Positions 27,430 through 38,205 of a DNA stretch of 64,000 bases are shown in pieces. Location: the NCBI GenBank assembly GCA_003667865.1, contig CP033051.1, positions 4,161,001 through 4,225,000 of the forward strand, read 5' to 3'. The DNA is from Rossellomorea marisflavi (GTDB taxonomy: Bacteria; Bacillota; Bacilli; Bacillales; Bacillaceae_B). The notes below the pieces were generated by a model. That model was not told the origin of the DNA and did no database searches. It saw only the letters and a list, made by a program, of their open reading frames with translations. Every line of letters begins with the position of its first letter. Positions within the stretch are counted from its first letter, which is position 1. The position numbers and the translations under genes were made by a program.

Positions 27430-27525
27430 ATGCGAAACAAAAAAATTCGAATGATCGTTATTTACCTTATGTTATTTGCGATGATTGCATCCACGTTAGC
27501 CTTTGGACTGTCATTCCTACAATAA
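27430..27525 (+). CDS. prli42: stressosome-associated miniprotein Prli42
   Basis: A 31-residue membrane peptide, MRNKKIRMIVIYLMLFAMIA then STLAFGLSFLQ: a basic MRNKK head and one hydrophobic helix, matching Prli42, the miniprotein that ties the stressosome to the membrane in Listeria and is conserved in Bacillus. AGGAGAG precedes the ATG with normal spacing, and a long hairpin follows the TAA. Too short for routine gene finders. No rsbR/rsbS genes are nearby. Confidence 0.85.
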   Translation: MRNKKIRMIVIYLMLFAMIASTLAFGLSFLQ

Positions 27526-27541
27526 AATAAGTGTTTGCGAA

Positions 27542-27578
27542 AACAACAATGGGCCTGATAGAATCAGGCCCATTGTTG
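27542..27578. terminator. 17-bp bidirectional terminator hairpin
   Basis: ACAACAATGGGCCTGAT pairs perfectly with ATCAGGCCCATTGTTGT around AGA; TTTTCGC follows on minus. It lies between prli42 and the convergent L,D-transpeptidase. Confidence 0.8.
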
Positions 27579-27593
27579 TGTAATGATACTATT

Positions 27594-28100
27594 TTAATCC
27601 TCTATTGCACCGTTCTCTTTTGCAATTTCTTCAAAGCTCTTATCTGTTCGGAGTACAAGAACTTTGGTTCCGATTGGTACACGTCCATAAAGTTCTTTTA
27701 CTTCTTCATTTAGCATACGAATACATCCATTTGATATATATTTTCCAATTGTCCATGGCTCATTTGTACCATGCACTCCATAGATTCGTCCATCGGTATC
27801 TTCGGCATTAAAGCCAATCCATCTCTCACCTAGAGGGTTTCTTGGGTCACCTCCAGGAATATCTTTTTTTCTATAGTAAGGATTAGGAGCTTTTACTGTT
27901 ATGGTAAATAACCCCTCTGGAGTCAGTTCATTTGTCTTTCCTGTCGCCACTCTATAGACTTTTTGTACCTTTTCATCTTGAACAAACGCAAGTTCATTTG
28001 ATGTTTTATTTACAATGATGAATGGGTCTCCAGGCAATGGATTCTGTCCTAAGGGCCATATTGGTGATACAACAAGAAGAATAGCAAGAAACAGCTTCAT
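27594..28100 (-). CDS. secreted L,D-transpeptidase (YkuD domain)
   Basis: A 168-aa protein with a signal peptide (MKLFLAILLVVSPIWPLG) and one YkuD domain. These enzymes link peptidoglycan stem peptides through a catalytic Cys. The motif HGTNEPWTIGKYISNGCIRM holds His and Cys in the usual HxnSxGCIR arrangement (S-N-G-C, where many members have S-H-G-C). No LysM or other wall-binding domain. ATG 28100 is 8 nt after AAAGGG; upstream GTG and ATG codons are too close to it. It follows the ArAE-type membrane gene by 23 nt. Confidence 0.87.
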   Translation of the reverse strand: MKLFLAILLVVSPIWPLGQNPLPGDPFIIVNKTSNELAFVQDEKVQKVYRVATGKTNELTPEGLFTITVKAPNPYYRKKDIPGGDPRNPLGERWIGFNAEDTDGRIYGVHGTNEPWTIGKYISNGCIRMLNEEVKELYGRVPIGTKVLVLRTDKSFEEIAKENGAIED

Positions 28101-28123
28101 TAACATCACCCTTTATTTCGATA

Positions 28124-29110
28124 TTAGGTGTAGTTTTCTACTCTTTTCTTCTTCTCATTCTTTCGAATTCCTTTAAAAGAGCTTTTAATCAATAAATATT
28201 CTTCCAATTCTTTTAATAATTGGAGTAATGCTGCCCTTGTTTCGAATTCCTCGCGTGTCTTAGGAAGCTCCATTTCTTCAAACGATACCCTTATATCATA
28301 CAATTTTTTCAAGTATAGAAGTGCTGTGTTACCTGGATGAATATGCTTGGATAGGTCCTCAACGAAATCTGCCATAATCTCACCCTGTTCGATTGAGAGC
28401 TTGATGGATGCTACTAGTGGAAGAATTCGCTGTATAATATCGAATTGCTTTTCACGCATCTTAAAATATAAATAATGCAAGTTCTCATGACGTAGAAAAT
28501 GATTTTCCACATCACGAAAGGCAAGTGTTTTTGCTTCTCTAATAAGCTCTTCTGTTTGAGTAATTTCTTTTCCATCCCAGCATCGATCATGAATTCGGAG
28601 ATAACAGACAATTTCGCCAAAGATTTTTTGGAAGTTTTTTTCGATCTGTTCCTGATATCCCACAAGCTTATTTTCAAGACTAGGCATATAAAGATTTGCA
28701 AGTAATGCAACACCAATTCCAATAACAATAATTCCTAATTCGTTAAGAAGAAAGGAAAGCGTAATTGTACCAGCAGAATACAGATGAAGGATGATGACAC
28801 TGCTTGTTACGATTCCTTCTTTTACCTTTAGAAGAACTGTAGTTGGTATAAAGAATATTAGTAGTAATCCAATGATGATTGGATGAAAAGCAATGGCTTC
28901 GAAAAATGCAGTAGAGAATAACATCGCCACAATACACGCTATAAATCTGCTCCAAGCTGCGGCGATTGACTTCTTTTTCGTACTTTGTATACATAACAAT
29001 GCAATGATTCCTGCTGATGCATAATTTTGTAGCTGCAACCATTCTGCAATCATAATGGCTAGGGCTACCCCGATACCCGTTTTGACTGTTCGATAACCGA
29101 TTCGATACAT
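28124..29110 (-). CDS. yqjA: aromatic acid exporter-family (ArAE/DUF939) membrane protein, YqjA-like
   Basis: A 328-aa protein with an N-terminal block of about four to six hydrophobic helices (residues 1-145, starting YRIGYRTVKTGIGVALAIM) and a soluble helical C-terminal half. This is the architecture of half-size ArAE/DUF939 proteins, related to aromatic acid efflux pumps; transport has not been shown for this branch. ATG start at 29110. Neighbours match B. subtilis yqjA beside the art transporter. The C-terminus ends in a Lys/Arg-rich tail (KGIRKNEKKKRVE). Confidence 0.82.
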   Translation of the reverse strand: MYRIGYRTVKTGIGVALAIMIAEWLQLQNYASAGIIALLCIQSTKKKSIAAAWSRFIACIVAMLFSTAFFEAIAFHPIIIGLLLIFFIPTTVLLKVKEGIVTSSVIILHLYSAGTITLSFLLNELGIIVIGIGVALLANLYMPSLENKLVGYQEQIEKNFQKIFGEIVCYLRIHDRCWDGKEITQTEELIREAKTLAFRDVENHFLRHENLHYLYFKMREKQFDIIQRILPLVASIKLSIEQGEIMADFVEDLSKHIHPGNTALLYLKKLYDIRVSFEEMELPKTREEFETRAALLQLLKELEEYLLIKSSFKGIRKNEKKKRVENYT

Positions 29111-29235
29111 GTGTAATCTCCTTGTATATAGAACACTTATAATTGCTGTTTCACCTTATAAAAATACAATGCTCATGCTTATATTTAATCCCTATTTATA
29201 CTCTCACTTGTTCTTCCAATAGTCAAAAAAAAGAA

Positions 29236-29272
29236 CAAGAAAAAGGGAGCTCATTACACTAATGCTCCCTTT
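29236..29272 (-). terminator. terminator of the art transporter operon
   Basis: On the minus strand AAAGGGAGC pairs with GCTCCCTTT (29264-29272 with 29242-29250), then TTTTCTTGTTC. Confidence 0.8.
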
Positions 29273-29285
29273 ACTTTGCTCTTAT

Positions 29286-30008
29286 TTATAAAACTTTATC
29301 TAAAAAGTCTTTTGCTCGTTTTGATTGAGGATTCGAAAAGAACGTTTGCGGATGATTATCCTCAATAATCCTACCTTCATCCATAAAAAGAACTCTGTCC
29401 GCAACTTCCTTTGCAAATCCCATTTCATGGGTTACAATCATCATCGTCATCCCTGTATGAGCTAAAGATTTCATAACATCAAGTACCTCTTTTACCATTT
29501 CTGGATCCAAAGCTGATGTAGGTTCATCAAAGAGCATAATCTTTGGCTTCATAGCAAGGGCCCTTGCTATTGCTACACGTTGCTTTTGACCACCAGATAA
29601 TCGGTTTGGATATTCATTATATTTTTCACTTAGACCGACTTTATCTAGTAGCTCTTTACCTAGTGCTTGTGCTTCATCCTTTTTCATGTTCTTCACCTTC
29701 ATTGGAGCATATGTGACATTTTCTAATGCTGTCATATGCGGAAATAGATGAAAATGCTGAAACACCATCCCAATATCCTGTCTTAGTCTACCTATGTTAG
29801 ATGACGACACTTGCTCTTCATTTACATAAATTGTCCCTTTGGTAGGTTCTTCTAAATAATTTATACACCTTAACAAGGTAGATTTCCCCGATCCAGAAGG
29901 ACCAATAACTGTTACAACTTCTCCTTCTTTTACATGAAGCTGTATATCCGTTAGAACCGTTAGTTTCCCAAAGGACTTTAAGAGATTTTCGACCTTAATC
30001 ATTGGCAC
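29286..30008 (-). CDS. artR: amino acid (arginine-type) ABC transporter ATPase ArtR
   Basis: A 240-aa polar amino acid ABC ATPase. Walker [10 protein letters not shown] near residue 37, Q-loop [10 protein letters not shown], signature LSGGQKQR, Walker [14 protein letters not shown] and H-loop VTHEMG are all present. It overlaps the permease gene by 14 nt. Position and order (binding protein, permease, ATPase) equal B. subtilis yqiXYZ (artPQR), which transports arginine; specificity here is inferred from that. Confidence 0.9.
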   Translation of the reverse strand: MPMIKVENLLKSFGKLTVLTDIQLHVKEGEVVTVIGPSGSGKSTLLRCINYLEEPTKGTIYVNEEQVSSSNIGRLRQDIGMVFQHFHLFPHMTALENVTYAPMKVKNMKKDEAQALGKELLDKVGLSEKYNEYPNRLSGGQKQRVAIARALAMKPKIMLFDEPTSALDPEMVKEVLDVMKSLAHTGMTMMIVTHEMGFAKEVADRVLFMDEGRIIEDNHPQTFFSNPQSKRAKDFLDKVL

Positions 30009-30654
30009 TCAATCTCCTTTCTATCCATTTTCCTATTACAGTTAGAATCATAACCATTACATAGAATATAAGACCAGCAAATAGAATTGGCTCGAAGAAC
30101 GAATAGAGATCACTACCTACTACATATGACCTTCTCATAATATCCTGTACGCCAATAACCGTCACAATAGCTGACTCTTTGGTTAGGGTAATAAATTCAT
30201 TTACTAGTGCTGGTAAAATATTTTTTATTGCTTGTGGTAAGATAACATCCTTCATCATCGCACGGTAAGGGATTCCTAAAGCCATTGCAGCTTCTTTTTG
30301 GCCTTTATCTACTGCCTGTATACCGGCACGAATGACCTCAGAAATATACGCAGCAGAGTTTAAAGAGAACGCAAGAACTGCTGCGATATACGGCTCTAAC
30401 TGACCACCTAGTATCTGTGGCGAACCGTAGAAAATGATCATTAATTGTAAAACAAGTGGTGTTCCTCGAAATAACGAAGTATAAAAGTCCGCTAACAAAG
30501 TTAATACCTTAAAGCGACTAATCTTACATAACGCTAACAAAATGGCCAAAATAAACCCTATAACACCTGATAGAGCTACAATCTTTAATGTAACTCCGAT
30601 ACCTTTCAAGATATATGGGATCGATGGTACCATTTGTGCAAAATCTAGCCCCAT
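29995..30654 (-). CDS. artQ: amino acid ABC transporter permease ArtQ
   Basis: A 219-aa permease of the His/Glu/Gln/Arg/opine family with about five membrane helices. The coupling EAA loop is readable as [26 protein letters not shown] 30654 follows AAGGGAG by 8 nt; the seven earlier codons include that site. Middle gene of the operon. Confidence 0.9.
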   Translation of the reverse strand: MGLDFAQMVPSIPYILKGIGVTLKIVALSGVIGFILAILLALCKISRFKVLTLLADFYTSLFRGTPLVLQLMIIFYGSPQILGGQLEPYIAAVLAFSLNSAAYISEVIRAGIQAVDKGQKEAAMALGIPYRAMMKDVILPQAIKNILPALVNEFITLTKESAIVTVIGVQDIMRRSYVVGSDLYSFFEPILFAGLIFYVMVMILTVIGKWIERRLSAND

Positions 30655-30738
30655 AATGACTACTCCCTTCATCAAGAAAGGGATTGATCTAGTGCAAGAT
30701 CAAACCCTTTCCTATCTTTATGAATCTAATCTTCTTTA

Positions 30739-31512
30739 TTATTTTGCGTCAAACCATTTTTCGGCTAATTTTTCTAATTCGCCATCTTCTTTTAATTGTT
30801 GTAATACTTTATTAAACTCTTCTGTTAATTCTGATCCCTTTGGAAAAGCAATTGCTGATCCAGCATCCTCTTCCTCTACTTCAATTGTATGCCCTTCTAA
30901 TTCATCATTTTTTGCTAAGTAACCATCTGCTACGATATTTTCAATAACAATTGCATCAAAACGACCATTTATTAAGTCTTGAATTAACTCAGGAATACGA
31001 TCACGTGTTTCCATTGTTAACGTGATTTTTTCTTGCATTCCTTCAACACTGTCCTGTTGAATGGATCCTAGCTGAACTCCTACTGTCTTTCCTTCTAAAT
31101 CCTCTGGAGTTTCAATACCACTACCTGCTTTTGAAATAATCATGTCTTTAGCTGTGTAGTAAATATCACTAAAGTCAACATTTTCTTCACGCTCTGGTGT
31201 TGGTGTCATAGCTGCTAAAACAAGGTCGACTTGCTCTGTTTGTAATGCATTAATTAAACCATTGAAGTCCATGTCCTTAACTTCAATCTCATATCCTAGC
31301 TCTTCTCCGATCATTTTTGCTAGATCAACATCATATCCGATAATTTCATCGCCCTTTGCTGTATCAATATATTCAAATGGAGGGTAATCTGCAGATGTTC
31401 CCATTACTAATGTCTTTTTCTCTCCAGATCCTGATGTCTCTTCCTGGGCTGTTCCACATGCTGTTACAATAGCAGCCACAAGTAATACTATAAGTGCAAT
31501 TATTTTTTTCAT
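30739..31512 (-). CDS. artP: amino acid ABC transporter substrate-binding lipoprotein ArtP
   Basis: A 257-aa periplasmic-binding-type lipoprotein. Signal peptide MKKIIALIVLLVAAIVTACG with lipobox VTAC (Cys19) anchors it to the outer face of the membrane. The bacterial SBP_3 fold shows MGTSADYPPFEYID, the ligand-binding YDVDLAKMIGEELG and AAMTPTPEREENVDFS. First gene of the transporter operon. A promoter overlapping an ArgR-box-like sequence lies upstream. Confidence 0.9.
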   Translation of the reverse strand: MKKIIALIVLLVAAIVTACGTAQEETSGSGEKKTLVMGTSADYPPFEYIDTAKGDEIIGYDVDLAKMIGEELGYEIEVKDMDFNGLINALQTEQVDLVLAAMTPTPEREENVDFSDIYYTAKDMIISKAGSGIETPEDLEGKTVGVQLGSIQQDSVEGMQEKITLTMETRDRIPELIQDLINGRFDAIVIENIVADGYLAKNDELEGHTIEVEEEDAGSAIAFPKGSELTEEFNKVLQQLKEDGELEKLAEKWFDAK

Positions 31513-31573
31513 TTGTTTGGTCTCCCCTTTTTTATAAATATAATTTTTTCTGTATATTTATTTGATATTTTGT

Positions 31574-31601
31574 ATTGTAACACGTATTAATAATTATGCA
31601 A
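31574..31601 (-). promoter_or_regulatory. art promoter with overlapping ArgR-box-like sequence
   Basis: Minus-strand TTGCAT (31601-31596), 16 nt, TACAAT (31579-31574). TGCATAATTATTAA (31600-31587) matches the Arg-box core TGAATWWWWATTCA at 12 of 14 positions and overlaps the -35 and spacer, where AhrC would repress. Confidence 0.45.
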
Positions 31602-31957
31602 CATTTTTTATTAATATTATATAAATATATTTTTACTTACCGAGTTATTGAGTTATAGAAGCTTTTCACCTGCTCATAAATAGATATGAAATGGAAGAGA
31701 TGTATAGAATTTGTCCTAATAAGAGGAATTGGAACACCCTTCGTTAAGAGATGAGTTTATGCATTGTTCTTCTATTTTGTTGATGGCATATAATTTTTAT
31801 CATGAATTGAAATGGTTCCAGTTCCAGATTTTATATGAACTAATAAAAAAGTACGGAATATAAAATTTAGGTAGCTCTGTTTTAGAGTCCAGTTTTGAAA
31901 TAGCAGTATGAGGTTGGTTATGGAGGAATGAGGTTTAGGTTAGTGAGGTATGAGCAT

Positions 31958-32140
31958 GCGGACATTCATTCCGTTAATTTAACTTAAAACAAGGAATTTT
32001 GAGTTTTAGCGGACATCTGTTCCTCTATTTTACAAAATCAAGTACATTTTCCTAATGAATGTTGATCATAGCGGAATAAATGTCCGTCAACACTCTGAAA
32101 AGCACGATATTTAGTGAAATAACGGAATAAATGTCCTCCA
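31958..32140. repeat. cluster of four 20-bp palindromic repeats in a 990-bp non-coding gap
   Basis: Copies of about AGCGGACATTTATTCCGCTA occur at 31958-31976 and 32008-32027 in one orientation (as defined by ACAT), and at 32070-32089 and 32121-32140 in the other. Each is an imperfect palindrome (CGGA/TCCG). The whole gap 31513-32502 shows no convincing gene. It holds the art promoter at its left end and the brxB terminator at its right end. Confidence 0.7.
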
Positions 32141-32384
32141 CTAAAGACAAGTCCTAACAAGGAGGCTTTCGTTGAAGGAAAAGTCACTATTCAAACAGTA
32201 AACGTATTTACTCTAAGTGAATAAATAGTCATAATGGATGATGACTTACGTTATGATTTTGCTGCTAATCAGAAATGAGTTCGCTATAGTAATCACAAGA
32301 CCACACTATATTTTCTGTTTTCAAAAAGAATACGAACGAATGTGGGAGCACATCAATGATAAGGTTTAAATCGTTAGTATATCA

Positions 32385-32423
32385 ATAAAAAAAGCATACG
32401 AATCTCTTGAGAATTCGTATGCT
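32385..32423 (-). terminator. terminator of brxB
   Basis: AGCATACGAAT (32393-32403) pairs with ATTCGTATGCT (32413-32423); seven T follow on the minus strand. Confidence 0.85.
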
Positions 32424-32502
32424 AAAAAGTACTATTTTTTTCTACCTAAACTAAACTACTTAGATAAAAAGTTCGTTCCTTTTTCTATATGTGTAATATT
32501 AT

Positions 32503-32940
32503 TTACACTTCTTCGCAATACTCATCGAAATACGACTGTAATTTGTTAATAACAGACATTGGATCGTGCCCTTCAATTTCATGTCTTTCTACCATAGTTA
32601 AGACCTTTCCATCTTTTAGCAATGCAAACGATGGGGATGAAGGTGGATATTCAGTAAAGTAGCTACGTGCCTTTGCCGTTGCTTCTTTATCTTGTCCTGC
32701 GAAAACAGTATAAAGATTTTGTGGGCGTTTATCTGTATGAATAGCATGAGCAGCTGCAGGACGTGCGATTCCTCCAGCACATCCACATACAGAGTTCACC
32801 ATTACAAGAGATACGCCAGGCTTAGAAAAAGCCGCCTCTACCTCTTCAGGGGTTTTCAACTGTGTATATCCAGAAGTTTCAATTTCCTCACGCGCTTGAC
32901 GAACTACATCATTCATAAATAAATTAAAATCCATTTCCAT
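32503..32940 (-). CDS. brxB: bacilliredoxin BrxB (YqiW)
   Basis: A 145-aa thioredoxin-like protein of the YphP/YqiW family that removes bacillithiol from S-bacillithiolated proteins. The active CGC is in [17 protein letters not shown] near residue 52; the family segment [14 protein letters not shown] and the ending EEYCEEV follow. ATG start with AAAGGAG upstream. Nearly identical in layout to B. subtilis YqiW, which lies in the same chromosomal region. Single gene with its own terminator. Confidence 0.93.
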   Translation of the reverse strand: MEMDFNLFMNDVVRQAREEIETSGYTQLKTPEEVEAAFSKPGVSLVMVNSVCGCAGGIARPAAAHAIHTDKRPQNLYTVFAGQDKEATAKARSYFTEYPPSSPSFALLKDGKVLTMVERHEIEGHDPMSVINKLQSYFDEYCEEV

Positions 32941-33163
32941 TTATATAACGCTCCTTTGCTGTAGGGTTCATACCATATAATAGCTTGTTTGTTCTGTACC
33001 ATCATATCAATTTTTCACTTTAATAATCAATTATATAAACCTAACTGTGGATGATTTATTTTCGGTCCATGAGGAATCCTTTTTATCTAGTGTCGTTTTT
33101 AGCGTCATAGAGACAAATCTGGTTATTAAGAACATTTTTATTCTAGTACATACATAAGGTTAT

Positions 33164-34207
33164 CTAACGAAAGCGTTCAAAAAACTGTTTCAATAGTTCA
33201 TCTACAGCTTGGCCAGTTGTTTTTTCTCCAACTAAAACCTGCTTTTCAATTTTCGGCAGTTGTCCCTTTATCTGCTCGTCTGAAAAAAAGCTCGATAAAA
33301 CCCGATCTCTGATCATGGAATGCAGCCACTCATGAGCTTGCTGCTTTCTCCTCTCATAAAACACTCCAGAATCCTTCATCTGGTGCACAAAGCTCAGTAC
33401 AACCTCCCATAGCTCATTAATTCCCTTTTCTTCTATAGACGAGCATGTATATGTACTAGTTCTCCAGCCTTTTGTTGCAGGTTGTAAGAAGTGAAGAATT
33501 TGATTAAGTTCTCTCTTAGTCTGTTCCGCTAATGCTTTATTATTACCATCTGCTTTATTAACAACAATCGCATCTGCAAGCTCCATAATGCCCCGTTTCA
33601 TTCCTTGAAGCTCATCACCAGCACCAGTAATAACGAGAAGCATAAAGAAGTCCACCATTCCTCTAACGATTACTTCACTTTGTCCTACACCTACTGTTTC
33701 AATGAGAATAACGTCATAACCAGCTGCCTCACATAGAAGAAGTGTTTCTCGTGTTTTTCTATGAACGCCACCAAGAGTACCCGCTGTTGGTGATGGTCGG
33801 ACAAATGCTCTTGGATTTCGTGCTAAGCTTTCCATTCGAGTTTTATCACCTAGAATGCTTCCACCGGAAAGGGTAGAGCTAGGGTCAATAGCAAGCACAG
33901 CCACCCGGTATCCCTGTTCACATAGTAGCTCTCCAAAAGCTTCAATAAATGTACTCTTTCCAGCTCCCGGTACACCCGTAATTCCTATTCGAATACTATT
34001 GCCTGTTTTAGGAAGGATCGTCTGTAAAAGCTCTTGTCCTTGCTCGTAATGATGATTGGCATTACTTTCTATTAAAGTAATTCCCCTTGCAAGTGCACTT
34101 CGGTCTCCTTGATATAAACTCTTAATTAATTCATCCATAGATTCCTCATCTTGTTTGGCCCTTTTCACGAATTTTTTTCTTTTTCCTATGTTGTACTCTT
34201 CATTCAT
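33164..34207 (-). CDS. meaB: methylmalonyl-CoA mutase-associated GTPase MeaB
   Basis: A 347-aa SIMIBI-class GTPase that gates cofactor B12 loading and protects the mutase from inactivation. P-loop GVPGAGKST near residue 79, switch region TVGVGQSE, and base-recognition NKADGNN are visible. It begins directly after the mutase stop (TAA-ATG). The partners mutA and mutB are just upstream in the same operon. Confidence 0.92.
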   Translation of the reverse strand: MNEEYNIGKRKKFVKRAKQDEESMDELIKSLYQGDRSALARGITLIESNANHHYEQGQELLQTILPKTGNSIRIGITGVPGAGKSTFIEAFGELLCEQGYRVAVLAIDPSSTLSGGSILGDKTRMESLARNPRAFVRPSPTAGTLGGVHRKTRETLLLCEAAGYDVILIETVGVGQSEVIVRGMVDFFMLLVITGAGDELQGMKRGIMELADAIVVNKADGNNKALAEQTKRELNQILHFLQPATKGWRTSTYTCSSIEEKGINELWEVVLSFVHQMKDSGVFYERRKQQAHEWLHSMIRDRVLSSFFSDEQIKGQLPKIEKQVLVGEKTTGQAVDELLKQFFERFR

Positions 34208-36364
34208 TTATTCTGCCACTTCCTCATAGCCTAAGCGGCGATAAATTTCTTCAACAATCTTCTGAGCTGCAACCGGAATAATTGTTCCAGGACCAAATAC
34301 AGCTGCAGCACCGTTAGCTAGTAGAAAATCATAATCTTTCGGCGGTATGACTCCTCCAACAACGACTAATATATCTTCTCTACCTAACTTCTTCAACTCT
34401 GCTACAAGCTGAGGTAATAGTGTTTTATGGCCTGCTGCTAGGGAACTAAAGCCAATTACATGTACATCATTTTCTACAGCTTGCAAAGCCGTTTCTTCTG
34501 GTGTTTGAAATAATGGACCTATATCTACATCAAATCCTAAGTCAGCAAAAGCGGTGGATATGACTTTTGCACCACGATCATGTCCGTCTTGACCCATTTT
34601 GGCAACAAGAATACGAGGACGTCTACCTTCGTTTTCTGCGAATTCCTTTGTCATTTCTTTTACAACTGTAATTTCTTCTTCATTCGAAAAATTAGAGCTG
34701 TATACTCCGCTAATAGAACGAATCATTGCTTTATGTCTCCCACTTGCTTTCTCAATTGCAAAAGAAATCTCTCCTAAACTTGCTCGTTCTCTAGCAGCTT
34801 CAACAGCTAATTCTAAAAGATTGCCTTCTCCAGTTTCCGCTGCAGCAGATAGACGCTTAAGTGCCTCTTGAACTCTTTTAGTATCACGATTTTCTTTTAA
34901 TTGCTGAAGTCTCTTGAGCTGTTTCTCACGAACTACCGTATTGTCGATATCAAGTACGTCTAAATCATCTTCTTTTTCTAACCTGAATCGGTTCACACCA
35001 ATAATTGACTCTTTTCCAGAATCAATACGAGCCTGTCGAATGGCTGCAGCTTCCTCAATCCGCATTTTCGGTAGACCGGTTTCAATTGCTTTTGTCATAC
35101 CACCTAGCTCTTCAATTTCTTTAATATGCTCCCACGCTCGCTCCATTAAGTCATTTGTTAGTTTCTCCACATAGAAGGAACCGGCCCATGGATCAATAAC
35201 TTTTGTAATACCTGTCTCCTCTTGTAAATAGAGCTGCGTATTTCGTGCGATTCTGGCTGAAAAGTCAGTTGGCAAAGCAATCGCTTCATCTAAGGCATTT
35301 GTGTGCAGTGATTGTGTATGTCCCATAGTAGCTGCGTGTGCTTCAATAAGAGTCCTTGTCACATTATTAAATGGATCTTGCTCTGTCAAACTCCAGCCTG
35401 AAGTTTGAGAGTGCGTGCGTAGCGCCATCGTTTTTGAGTTTTTAGGTTCAAATGTCTGCATCATTTTTGCCCAAATTCTCCGTGCAGCTCGAAGCTTAGC
35501 AACCTCCATAAAATAGTTCATTCCAATCGCCCAGAAGAAGGATAACCTTGGAGCAAAAGAATCAATACCGATTCCAGCTGAAATTCCTGTACGAACATAT
35601 TCAAGCCCATCTGCAAGCGTGTAAGCAAGTTCGATATCAGCAGTCGCACCGGCTTCCTGCATATGGTAGCCTGAAATACTGATACTGTTAAATTTAGGCA
35701 TATACTTTGATGTGTATTCAAAAATATCAGCAATGATTTTCATCGACATTTGAGGAGGATAAATATACGTATTACGAACCATGTATTCTTTTAAAATATC
35801 GTTTTGAATGGTTCCCGATAATTGTTCTTTCGAAACTCCTTGTTCTTCTGCAGTGACAATATAAAATGCCATAATGGGGAGAACAGCACCATTCATCGTC
35901 ATCGATACTGACATTTGGTCTAATGGTATTCCATCAAATAGAACTTTCATGTCAAGTATTGAATCAATTGCCACGCCTGCCTTACCAACATCCCCAACAA
36001 CTCGAGGATGATCGGAGTCATATCCTCGATGTGTAGCTAAATCGAATGCTACTGATAATCCCTTTTGACCCATTGCAAGATTTCTTCTGTAAAAGGCATT
36101 ACTTTCTTCAGCAGTAGAAAATCCAGCATACTGGCGAATAGTCCAAGGTCGATTCACATACATCGTAGGGTAAGGTCCTCTTGTGTAAGGAGGCAGACCT
36201 GGCAGATCTTCTAAATGATCTAATCCATTAATGTCCTCATAGGAATATGTTGATTTAAGGTTAATTTTTTCATTCGTTTCAAAAGTGAGATTCTCTACAC
36301 TCTCTTCAGTCTGAAAGCTCTTCTGTTCAAAAGGTTTGTATTGAGAGAAATTTGGTTTACTCAT
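34208..36364 (-). CDS. mutB: methylmalonyl-CoA mutase large (catalytic) subunit
   Basis: A 718-aa adenosylcobalamin-dependent mutase interconverting (R)-methylmalonyl-CoA and succinyl-CoA. The N-terminal TIM barrel ([21 protein letters not shown] region, [12 protein letters not shown]) binds the CoA ester. The C-terminal B12 domain has the DxHxxG motif in [11 protein letters not shown] near residue 596, followed by the GG motif in VVVGGVIPP. It overlaps mutA by 8 nt (ATGAGTAA) and is followed at once by meaB. Confidence 0.95.
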   Translation of the reverse strand: MSKPNFSQYKPFEQKSFQTEESVENLTFETNEKINLKSTYSYEDINGLDHLEDLPGLPPYTRGPYPTMYVNRPWTIRQYAGFSTAEESNAFYRRNLAMGQKGLSVAFDLATHRGYDSDHPRVVGDVGKAGVAIDSILDMKVLFDGIPLDQMSVSMTMNGAVLPIMAFYIVTAEEQGVSKEQLSGTIQNDILKEYMVRNTYIYPPQMSMKIIADIFEYTSKYMPKFNSISISGYHMQEAGATADIELAYTLADGLEYVRTGISAGIGIDSFAPRLSFFWAIGMNYFMEVAKLRAARRIWAKMMQTFEPKNSKTMALRTHSQTSGWSLTEQDPFNNVTRTLIEAHAATMGHTQSLHTNALDEAIALPTDFSARIARNTQLYLQEETGITKVIDPWAGSFYVEKLTNDLMERAWEHIKEIEELGGMTKAIETGLPKMRIEEAAAIRQARIDSGKESIIGVNRFRLEKEDDLDVLDIDNTVVREKQLKRLQQLKENRDTKRVQEALKRLSAAAETGEGNLLELAVEAARERASLGEISFAIEKASGRHKAMIRSISGVYSSNFSNEEEITVVKEMTKEFAENEGRRPRILVAKMGQDGHDRGAKVISTAFADLGFDVDIGPLFQTPEETALQAVENDVHVIGFSSLAAGHKTLLPQLVAELKKLGREDILVVVGGVIPPKDYDFLLANGAAAVFGPGTIIPVAAQKIVEEIYRRLGYEEVAE

Positions 36365-38186
36365 GAAGATCCTCTCCTTTCAAAATCGAAAATAATTCCG
36401 TATGCTTTTCAAGGATATTTTGTCCACTGAAAATATCACCAAACAATCCTTTTTTCTTCCAATCTTGCATCAAATCAGATGATTGTTTCCCTGCAATATC
36501 AATTGTTATTTCAGAATCAAGCTTCATTTTTATCGCTAAAATGTCGGCAACCATATCCTTGTAATCTTCATCATTCCCACAAATAACATAATATTTTAAA
36601 GGATTTTCATTTATAAATTTTTCAACATCTTCTGTTGTAAAGCATTCAGAACTTTGAACTACTTCGATACCACCAACTGCTAGAAATCCAGATACAAAGT
36701 CAGCTCTAGCCTTATGTCTTTTCAGTGATTGAAGACAGATTAACCCAGCTTGTAATGGATGACCGGACTCTTGTAACATATATGCTCGTAATCTCAATTT
36801 TTCAAATTTCTCGCTTGCTCTTGTTGGGATGATCGGACGAATTTCAGAGAAAGATTCAAGCGATCCACGTTTTACTAGATCTCCCGCAGGAACGTCTATT
36901 AGTTCATCGAGTAAGTTTGCATAGATATTGGTTCCTATCATATAGTGTTTTCTATTCGCAAGGTCGTTTTGTTTTACTTGAAGTACGGCGTTAACTTCTT
37001 CTTGAAGGTCACCCGTTTTTATATGGTGTAGAATTCCACCTTTGTCTTCTATTTCCGTAAAGTACTTCCATGCCCGTTCACCTATTTCTTTCGTCATAGA
37101 CTCTATATAGTAAGAACCAGCACCAGGATCCACTACTTTCCCAATATGGACTTCTTCCTTAAGAATATGCTGGATATTGCGGGCAATTCGTTGTGAAAAA
37201 TCATTAGAATGTGCATATGCCTCGTTATATGGAGACACATGTAAATAATCAATCCCTGATATAACAGCAGCAAAGGCTTCTCCGCCTGCCCTAAGCATGT
37301 TGACATATGGATCAAGTGCGGATTTCGTATAGTTTGTCGTTTCAGCACTTATTAAAGGAAACTCTTTTGTCTCTAAACCATACGCTTGCAATACCGTTTT
37401 CCACAAGACAGTAAAAGCTCTTATTTTCGCAATCTCCATAAAAAATTGACTACCTATTGCAAAATGGAACACTAATTTTTCGTTAATCTCTTCTAGAGTC
37501 CATCCTTCTTTCGTCAGCCATTCAATATATTGAACAGCTGTCGTTAATGCGAAGGAAAGTTGTTGAATCGCATTAGCACCACCCTGCTCATAAGGTACAG
37601 TGTTTACTACAAGTGTTTTAAGATTTGGTGCATTATTTTTATAAAACGTTACGGTGTCTATCCATTCCGCTTTCTCCTTGGATTCTTCATTGATCACATA
37701 GCCAAAAGCTAATTCGGAAGATAGTAGGTCGTAACCCATAATCCCAGTTGATGCGTTAAATATTTTATTTTGTTTAAGTAAATGAAGCTTCTTTACTGTT
37801 TCTTTTTCAAGCAAACAGAAGGGTAAATTGTAGTCCAATAACTTCTCTAGTTGCTCACCTTCTGCATGTATGTTCTGTAAAGAAAATGCAATACTGTCTT
37901 GTCCGTTTGTAATGGACTTATGTAGCTGCTCATGTAGCTGATCAAAAGAATTGCCTGTAATTTTTTGAGCAATTCTCCAATCATTATTTTCTTTTTTGGT
38001 TCCATACGACATACGATCGGTAGTGATGTCTTTTACAGTATATAAAGGCTTAAGTTCAATTTTTTCATATGTTGACGTATGTAAATCTTTTATTTGTTTC
38101 CCCTTTAATGATTGTTCTGCTTTCTCTGTCCAATCCTTTATCGAGTAGCGATGAAATGGTTGAGTTATCATGTCTTCCAATTTCAT
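36357..38186 (-). CDS. mutA: methylmalonyl-CoA mutase small subunit
   Basis: A 609-aa non-catalytic subunit. It is homologous to the large subunit through the barrel ([24 protein letters not shown]), but its C-terminal B12-like domain lacks DxHxxG, as is normal for MutA, so it binds no cobalamin. The heterodimer with MutB is the form in actinomycetes and many Bacillaceae. First gene of mutA-mutB-meaB. Ribosome site GGGGGTGAG. A strong cre-like palindrome lies 20 nt before the start. Confidence 0.92.
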   Translation of the reverse strand: MKLEDMITQPFHRYSIKDWTEKAEQSLKGKQIKDLHTSTYEKIELKPLYTVKDITTDRMSYGTKKENNDWRIAQKITGNSFDQLHEQLHKSITNGQDSIAFSLQNIHAEGEQLEKLLDYNLPFCLLEKETVKKLHLLKQNKIFNASTGIMGYDLLSSELAFGYVINEESKEKAEWIDTVTFYKNNAPNLKTLVVNTVPYEQGGANAIQQLSFALTTAVQYIEWLTKEGWTLEEINEKLVFHFAIGSQFFMEIAKIRAFTVLWKTVLQAYGLETKEFPLISAETTNYTKSALDPYVNMLRAGGEAFAAVISGIDYLHVSPYNEAYAHSNDFSQRIARNIQHILKEEVHIGKVVDPGAGSYYIESMTKEIGERAWKYFTEIEDKGGILHHIKTGDLQEEVNAVLQVKQNDLANRKHYMIGTNIYANLLDELIDVPAGDLVKRGSLESFSEIRPIIPTRASEKFEKLRLRAYMLQESGHPLQAGLICLQSLKRHKARADFVSGFLAVGGIEVVQSSECFTTEDVEKFINENPLKYYVICGNDEDYKDMVADILAIKMKLDSEITIDIAGKQSSDLMQDWKKKGLFGDIFSGQNILEKHTELFSILKGEDLHE

Positions 38187-38205
38187 GTACTCTCACCCCC
38201 AATGT

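Noticed and set aside
34208..38186. Possible frameshift or pseudogene in mutA because the B12 motif is missing
   Set aside because: Absence of DxHxxG is normal for the small mutase subunit; the frame is intact and overlaps mutB as expected.
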